DNA of 9,464 bases. Source: CANIGN01 sp964538275 (GTDB lineage: Bacteria; Bdellovibrionota; UBA2428). Under the pieces are notes generated by a model that saw only the letters and a list, made by a program, of their open reading frames with translations, ran no database searches and had not been told where the DNA came from. Shown in pieces: positions 5,773 to 9,464 of the stretch; the first letter of the stretch is position 1; each line of letters begins with the position of its first letter. A program made the position numbers and the translations under genes. The stretch covers positions 1-9,464 of the forward strand of contig CAZIFW010000086.1 of assembly GCA_964538275.1 (NCBI GenBank), given 5' to 3'.

Positions 5773-7719
5773 ATGGCTAAGAAAAAAGAAGGCACTATTA
5801 CTAAAACCAAAGATTTAACTCACTCGGGTTCATTAACTCGCACGGGTGAAGCTTTGCCCTCAGTAGAAGAATTATTAGGTAAAAAAGAATCTCCTAAGAT
5901 CGACAACGATATCTTTCTTTTGAAACTAAAAAGTCCTCAACGTCTTGAAAAAATATTAAAACTTTTGAACACAGAAACGGCGATCAGTTCGCAGGATAAA
6001 TTATCAATTGTTTTGGGTCCTTATTCGAAGAGTCAAATTGTAGCGCTTTGTGAAGCTAAATTGCTCACTCGTCGAGACGAACTCCTAGCTCCGCAAGGAA
6101 ATTGGAAAGGTGTTACAGAGGTTATTGAAGAAATTAAGATTGATCAGTTAGTTTCTGAAGATATTACTTCAACGGCATCTGTAACAGAATCTATTACTGA
6201 GACTGCATCAGCGGTACACATTGAGGTTGTTAATAGCGAGACAGCTAAAAACCGAGAAGCAGAAAGAGCTAAGAGAAAACCCGTAGAGGCGCCGCAAGTA
6301 ATTGAGTCAGAACCTTTTAAAGCCAAAGTGCCTCCTCCGCCTACGAACATTACATTAGCTAAGCCAACTATTTCTTCGCCTAATACATCTAAGAGTGTTT
6401 GGGCATGGTTAGCGGCTGCAGGTATATTTATAGGTGTTGTAACTTTGTGGAAGTTTGGAACTTTTTCAAAAATCTTACCTTCAGGTCCTCAGACAACTTC
6501 TACAACTGGAGATGGAAAAGAAAAAAACTGGCCAGAATCTATGCGCGAGAAAGATTTTGATGAGATTGGCGTGAGTCGCGCGCCCTTAGTCGCAAAACTT
6601 GATCCTATTCTAGAAGCCTATGAACGTGGAGCAAAAGTTGTTTCTGAAACTGATTTACGCCTCTTGAAGGTATTGGCGGGGCCAGGCTCTGCCTCGCTTG
6701 AAGCACGCGTGACGGCCACAAATTTATTAGCTGCTTTGGCGCTTTCTCGTTCTCAAACGGAAGAAGCTAAAAAGCTTTTGGATCGCTTATTAGAAATTGT
6801 CCCTACGGATTCTACAACGTTGTTAAATAGATCCCTCACTTATTTAGTGAATCGTGAGTATAAAGAAGCACGTGAAGTGGCCTCTACGGCACTACGTCTA
6901 TGCAAAGAGCAAGGTTGTTGGACATCAAGAGCCATCATAGGTTTTATTGCGGCTGAAGAGGGTCGTATGCCTGAAGCTGAAGAGAATTTTAAAGCTGCTC
7001 TTGAAGCTTCTCGCGGTAACATGTGGGTGATGGGCTTGTGGTTGCGTTCACTTAAGAATGCTCCTAAGGATGAAGCGCGTACTAAAGCGGCTCAGCTCTT
7101 AACTGAAACTCTGGTATTAGATCCTGATTTAATGATTGATTCACCCTTAAGAGCTCCTTTAGCGACGCAAGTGTTTTTAACAGAGGTTATTCGCGGCTAC
7201 AGAACAGCTATTCAAATTGCACCTGAGTCACTAACAAATGGCCAGAAGAAATATTTTGAATGGTTGATGTCTCGCTTTGAACTTAACCCTCTTGCAACTT
7301 CCGCTCAGGAAGCTTTGGAGATATTAAAGGGCGAAGCCGCGGCCCTCTCTCAATTAGCGGCAGCTTATTTAGAGAAAGAAGCAGGCCGTTTGGATATAGC
7401 TGCAGAAATACTTTCTCGTACTTTAGCGCGCTTGTCGGGCACTCAAATTAAAAGTTCTTGGCCATGGTCTTTTGCGGGGGATATTCAGCGCAATCGAGGT
7501 ATGAACGATCAAGCGGTTATTTTTTACGAGGGAGCGCTTAATCGCAATCCACGCGACGTCAATGCAGTATTCGGATTAGCTTTGATCTTAAGAGAAAAGG
7601 GCGATTACAAATCTGCTTATCAAAAAATGGAAGAAGCCATTTCTATTGATCCTAATTACGTTCCAGTACAACTCAGGCGCGATCGTTTTGAATGGGAACG
7701 CAATTGGATTGGACGTTAA
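5773..7719 (+). CDS. GYF-like/transmembrane/TPR envelope protein
   Basis: This 648-residue protein has no specific name that I recognise. Residues 76-118 (LSIVLGPYSKSQIVALCEAK, then a Trp at 111) resemble a GYF_2-type (DUF4339) domain: Gly-Pro-Tyr, a helix, and a Trp near the end. A charged, Pro-rich linker (155-208) leads to one TM helix (209-227). The C-terminal part is helical with TPR-like units near 313-345, 346-378, 384-416, 564-593 and 597-628; the last two carry GDIQRNRGMNDQAVIFYEGAL and ILREKGDYKSAYQKMEEAI. The likely topology is a cytoplasmic GYF-like domain with TPRs in the periplasm, though flanking charges do not settle it. It starts 8 bases after the mlaD stop with AGGGTGA as ribosome site, so it is the last gene of the alr-mla operon. 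A scaffold role is inferred. Only 18 bases separate its stop from the convergent gene, with no clear terminator. Confidence 0.85.
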   Translation: MAKKKEGTITKTKDLTHSGSLTRTGEALPSVEELLGKKESPKIDNDIFLLKLKSPQRLEKILKLLNTETAISSQDKLSIVLGPYSKSQIVALCEAKLLTRRDELLAPQGNWKGVTEVIEEIKIDQLVSEDITSTASVTESITETASAVHIEVVNSETAKNREAERAKRKPVEAPQVIESEPFKAKVPPPPTNITLAKPTISSPNTSKSVWAWLAAAGIFIGVVTLWKFGTFSKILPSGPQTTSTTGDGKEKNWPESMREKDFDEIGVSRAPLVAKLDPILEAYERGAKVVSETDLRLLKVLAGPGSASLEARVTATNLLAALALSRSQTEEAKKLLDRLLEIVPTDSTTLLNRSLTYLVNREYKEAREVASTALRLCKEQGCWTSRAIIGFIAAEEGRMPEAEENFKAALEASRGNMWVMGLWLRSLKNAPKDEARTKAAQLLTETLVLDPDLMIDSPLRAPLATQVFLTEVIRGYRTAIQIAPESLTNGQKKYFEWLMSRFELNPLATSAQEALEILKGEAAALSQLAAAYLEKEAGRLDIAAEILSRTLARLSGTQIKSSWPWSFAGDIQRNRGMNDQAVIFYEGALNRNPRDVNAVFGLALILREKGDYKSAYQKMEEAISIDPNYVPVQLRRDRFEWERNWIGR

Positions 7720-7737
7720 TTTAGATTTTTCAAAGAA

Positions 7738-9464
7738 TTATTTAAAAGTTATGTAGGTTGCTGCTACCGAGCTACCCATTTTAATTTTAATGTTCGTACC
7801 TTCTAAAATAGCGCACATGCCACCTGTAAAGACACTTGTTGCCGTTCCTTGGCTTGAGCAAAGTCCAGTTGTTGTAACTTCTCCATGAACTCGACTTCCA
7901 CTCCCACCTGCAATAGCTCCATGCCACACACCGTTCTCATCCTTAGCAAGTGTTGCACTTCCATTGAAGGCATCGCCGGAACTTGTTGCAGTAATATGAA
8001 TCTGAATTTGGCTTATGTTTGCTGCTGCTATTGAGGTTTCGCTGGAGGCATTCACACTGCCAGTACTTCCTGCGCGAGCACTTACGTGAGTACCACTACC
8101 CCCCGAACAACAAATGGAATATGATTTAGATAGAGTTCCTGTGGATCCAGATCCACACTGCCATCCTTCTAGCCCATTAGAATCCACAATCGGATAGGTT
8201 AGGAAGAAATAAGCTCCGCCATTAACGTTTTGGCAGCCGCCCCCTGTTCTTTTTTCGTTGGCGTTACAGAAGCTTGTGGGGGCTTGTCCAGCAGAGCTTT
8301 CAACTGTGCGACATGTTAGGTTTGTAGAGCTAACTGTAGGCACTGTGACCGAAGAGCTACTGCTTGAAGTGGCGCCGCTCGTTGGGAGATCTCTACAGAG
8401 AACTTTTCCATTGGATTCAAGTCCGGCTACGTATTGACCAGTAGGACAAGTAAGTTCGGTTGAAGTTAGATTTCTTTCAGCCGGCTGACACTTGGCACTT
8501 CCATCGGTGTTGATACCAACAACAACTTCGCCCTCACCACAGGTGCTTGCAACCGTTGCGCTCTGACACACAAATTGTGAACCATCGTAACTAAGTTTTT
8601 GTGAATCTTGGCAACTGGGTAGAGTTTTACAAAGAGCTTTAAGTGAACCCGCAGTGCCCTCTATGCCCACTTGAACTTGCCCATCGGGACAATTGATGTT
8701 GGTGCCTGAACACATGGGAGTTCCCGTGCCGGAGTAATAGCCTAAAAAGATTTGGTTCGAGGAACAGGGCGAAGAGGCAGAACACACAAGAGTGTTCGAT
8801 GCGGTATCAACAATGGCGCCACCACTTACACACGATGCAGGAGGTGTGGCACAAATAGGATTAGCGGAGTTATCGAGACCAAGGGCCACGGTACCCGCAG
8901 CACATTTTTTAGTAGGGTGCACACAGTTAGGACTTCCGCTTGCGAGATATCCAATCTTGATAGCTCCCGCAGGACACGTGCCTACAACTTGTTGCCACTC
9001 GCTTCCTACATCAATTGAAAGATATTGAGTGCGTTGAGGAGCGGTGCCTTTGATTTGTTCAGAAGCACGATTGGCTTCGATTTTAACAACAAAGCGCACA
9101 CTGCCAGGAGTAGAATCAATCGCAGGGTTAGAGCGCAAAAAGAATCCGGTAGATTTAAGAGGACAATTCAATTTATTAGTTTGTTGGCATTTGCGGCCAT
9201 CAAGATCCAAATAGAGAGGATCGTCGATGGTACCTGCAATACGCTCACCTAAGAGATCAATCACGGGAGCAGAAACTGCATGGAGTTGGTTACCTGCGAT
9301 GCGTTTGAGTTCAGAGTCACTATCTAAAAGAGTCGCATCGACAGCGGGACATTTAAATAAAGATGTTGCGGAGCTGGGATCGGGAATACAGGCTGCATAG
9401 ATACCGTTAGTTTCAAGAGAGCTTCGCATTTTGCCAAGCCAAGAATCGAGGTTGCGAGAAATGG
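7738..9464 (-). CDS. Cys-rich repeat surface protein, possibly pilin-like (5' end outside window)
   Basis: The frame has no stop between the Met at 9429 and the window edge, adding ISRNLDSWLGK before that Met, so the true start is probably further right. Residues are numbered from that Met. Residues 1-147 form a globular part with scattered Cys and Pro. Residues 152-345 hold about eight repeats of 22-30 residues with two Cys each, roughly C-x2-G-x4-G-x(8-12)-C. Residues 351-370 are a Ser/Thr linker. Residues 373-441 are a second Cys module (SFCNANEKRTGGGC, GWQCG, SYSICC), followed by a beta-rich tail (442-563). The many paired Cys suggest an oxidising, extracytoplasmic location. A pilin-like or adhesin role is inferred from general architecture; the N-terminal helix that would show it is not in the window. 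Confidence 0.8.
   Translation of the reverse strand, partial: ISRNLDSWLGKMRSSLETNGIYAACIPDPSSATSLFKCPAVDATLLDSDSELKRIAGNQLHAVSAPVIDLLGERIAGTIDDPLYLDLDGRKCQQTNKLNCPLKSTGFFLRSNPAIDSTPGSVRFVVKIEANRASEQIKGTAPQRTQYLSIDVGSEWQQVVGTCPAGAIKIGYLASGSPNCVHPTKKCAAGTVALGLDNSANPICATPPASCVSGGAIVDTASNTLVCSASSPCSSNQIFLGYYSGTGTPMCSGTNINCPDGQVQVGIEGTAGSLKALCKTLPSCQDSQKLSYDGSQFVCQSATVASTCGEGEVVVGINTDGSAKCQPAERNLTSTELTCPTGQYVAGLESNGKVLCRDLPTSGATSSSSSSVTVPTVSSTNLTCRTVESSAGQAPTSFCNANEKRTGGGCQNVNGGAYFFLTYPIVDSNGLEGWQCGSGSTGTLSKSYSICCSGGSGTHVSARAGSTGSVNASSETSIAAANISQIQIHITATSSGDAFNGSATLAKDENGVWHGAIAGGSGSRVHGEVTTTGLCSSQGTATSVFTGGMCAILEGTNIKIKMGSSVAATYITFK
8395..8976 (-). repeat. Eight-unit Cys-pair peptide repeat within the surface protein
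   Basis: On the minus strand, units begin at Cys residues 152, 176, 200, 222, 247, 273, 297 and 328, and the last ends at Cys345. Most read C-x-x-G-x-x-x-x-G, then a short Gly/Ser/Asn turn, then C; examples are CPDGQVQVG and CGEGEVVVG. Units three, four and six are degenerate at the Gly positions. The DNA copies are well diverged, so this is an old repeat and not a hypervariable one. Confidence 0.75.

Noticed and set aside
7720..7737. Bidirectional terminator between the convergent genes
   Set aside because: The 18 bases are AT-rich with a T5 run but contain no convincing stem.
8340..8385. Phase-variable simple repeat encoding the Ser run in the surface protein
   Set aside because: The Ser codons are mixed and form no homopolymer or exact short tandem repeat.
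8752..9252. Three overlapping plus-strand ORFs of 75-88 codons opposite the Cys-repeat gene
   Set aside because: They lie antisense to a long coding frame with clear protein repeats, have Arg/Thr-rich shadow composition, and show no ribosome sites or recognisable domains.

Overview
The window reads as part of a Gram-negative (diderm) chromosome. The best guess is a Bdellovibrionota-type organism with moderate-to-low GC. This rests on gene content and protein style: a long MlaD-like protein with a large C-terminal extension, a GYF/TPR envelope protein, and a pilin-like Cys-repeat surface protein. No taxonomic marker was compared, so the assignment is tentative.

Layout, left to right. The 3' end of rpsD (ribosomal protein S4) closes with a strong intrinsic terminator (334-369). 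A 109-base gap follows with a hairpin, an orphan Shine-Dalgarno sequence and a promoter-like sequence. Next comes an exported protein of unknown function with ankyrin-like segments (479-1318). A near-perfect hairpin that buries the next start codon leads into five closely packed plus-strand reading units: alr (alanine racemase), mlaE (permease), mlaF (ATPase), mlaD (MCE substrate-binding protein) and a GYF-like/TM/TPR protein. alr/mlaE, mlaE/mlaF and mlaF/mlaD each overlap by 4 bases (ATGA). The last gene starts 8 bases after mlaD ends. Converging on this operon from the right is a minus-strand gene whose 5' end lies outside the window. It encodes a Cys-rich repeat protein, probably secreted or surface-exposed.

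How the genes work together. MlaE, MlaF and MlaD form the inner-membrane core of an Mla-type phospholipid transporter. The MlaD here is much longer than the roughly 180-residue E. coli protein: an N-terminal TM helix and MCE domain, then a long helical region and a beta-rich C-terminus, which may let it span the periplasm. Alr supplies D-alanine for peptidoglycan, so the operon joins wall-precursor and outer-membrane lipid functions. The TPR protein is probably an envelope scaffold.

The most striking feature is an apparently perfect tandem duplication inside mlaD, with a 349-bp unit bounded by TACAAG. Because 349 is not a multiple of three, the duplication splits mlaD. One product is a 154-residue protein with the TM and MCE domain plus 31 out-of-frame residues. 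The other is a nearly complete 473-residue protein that would begin at an ATG which was out of frame in the ancestral gene. Losing one unit would restore a single 474-residue ORF. This is either a very recent, reversible mutation or an assembly error.
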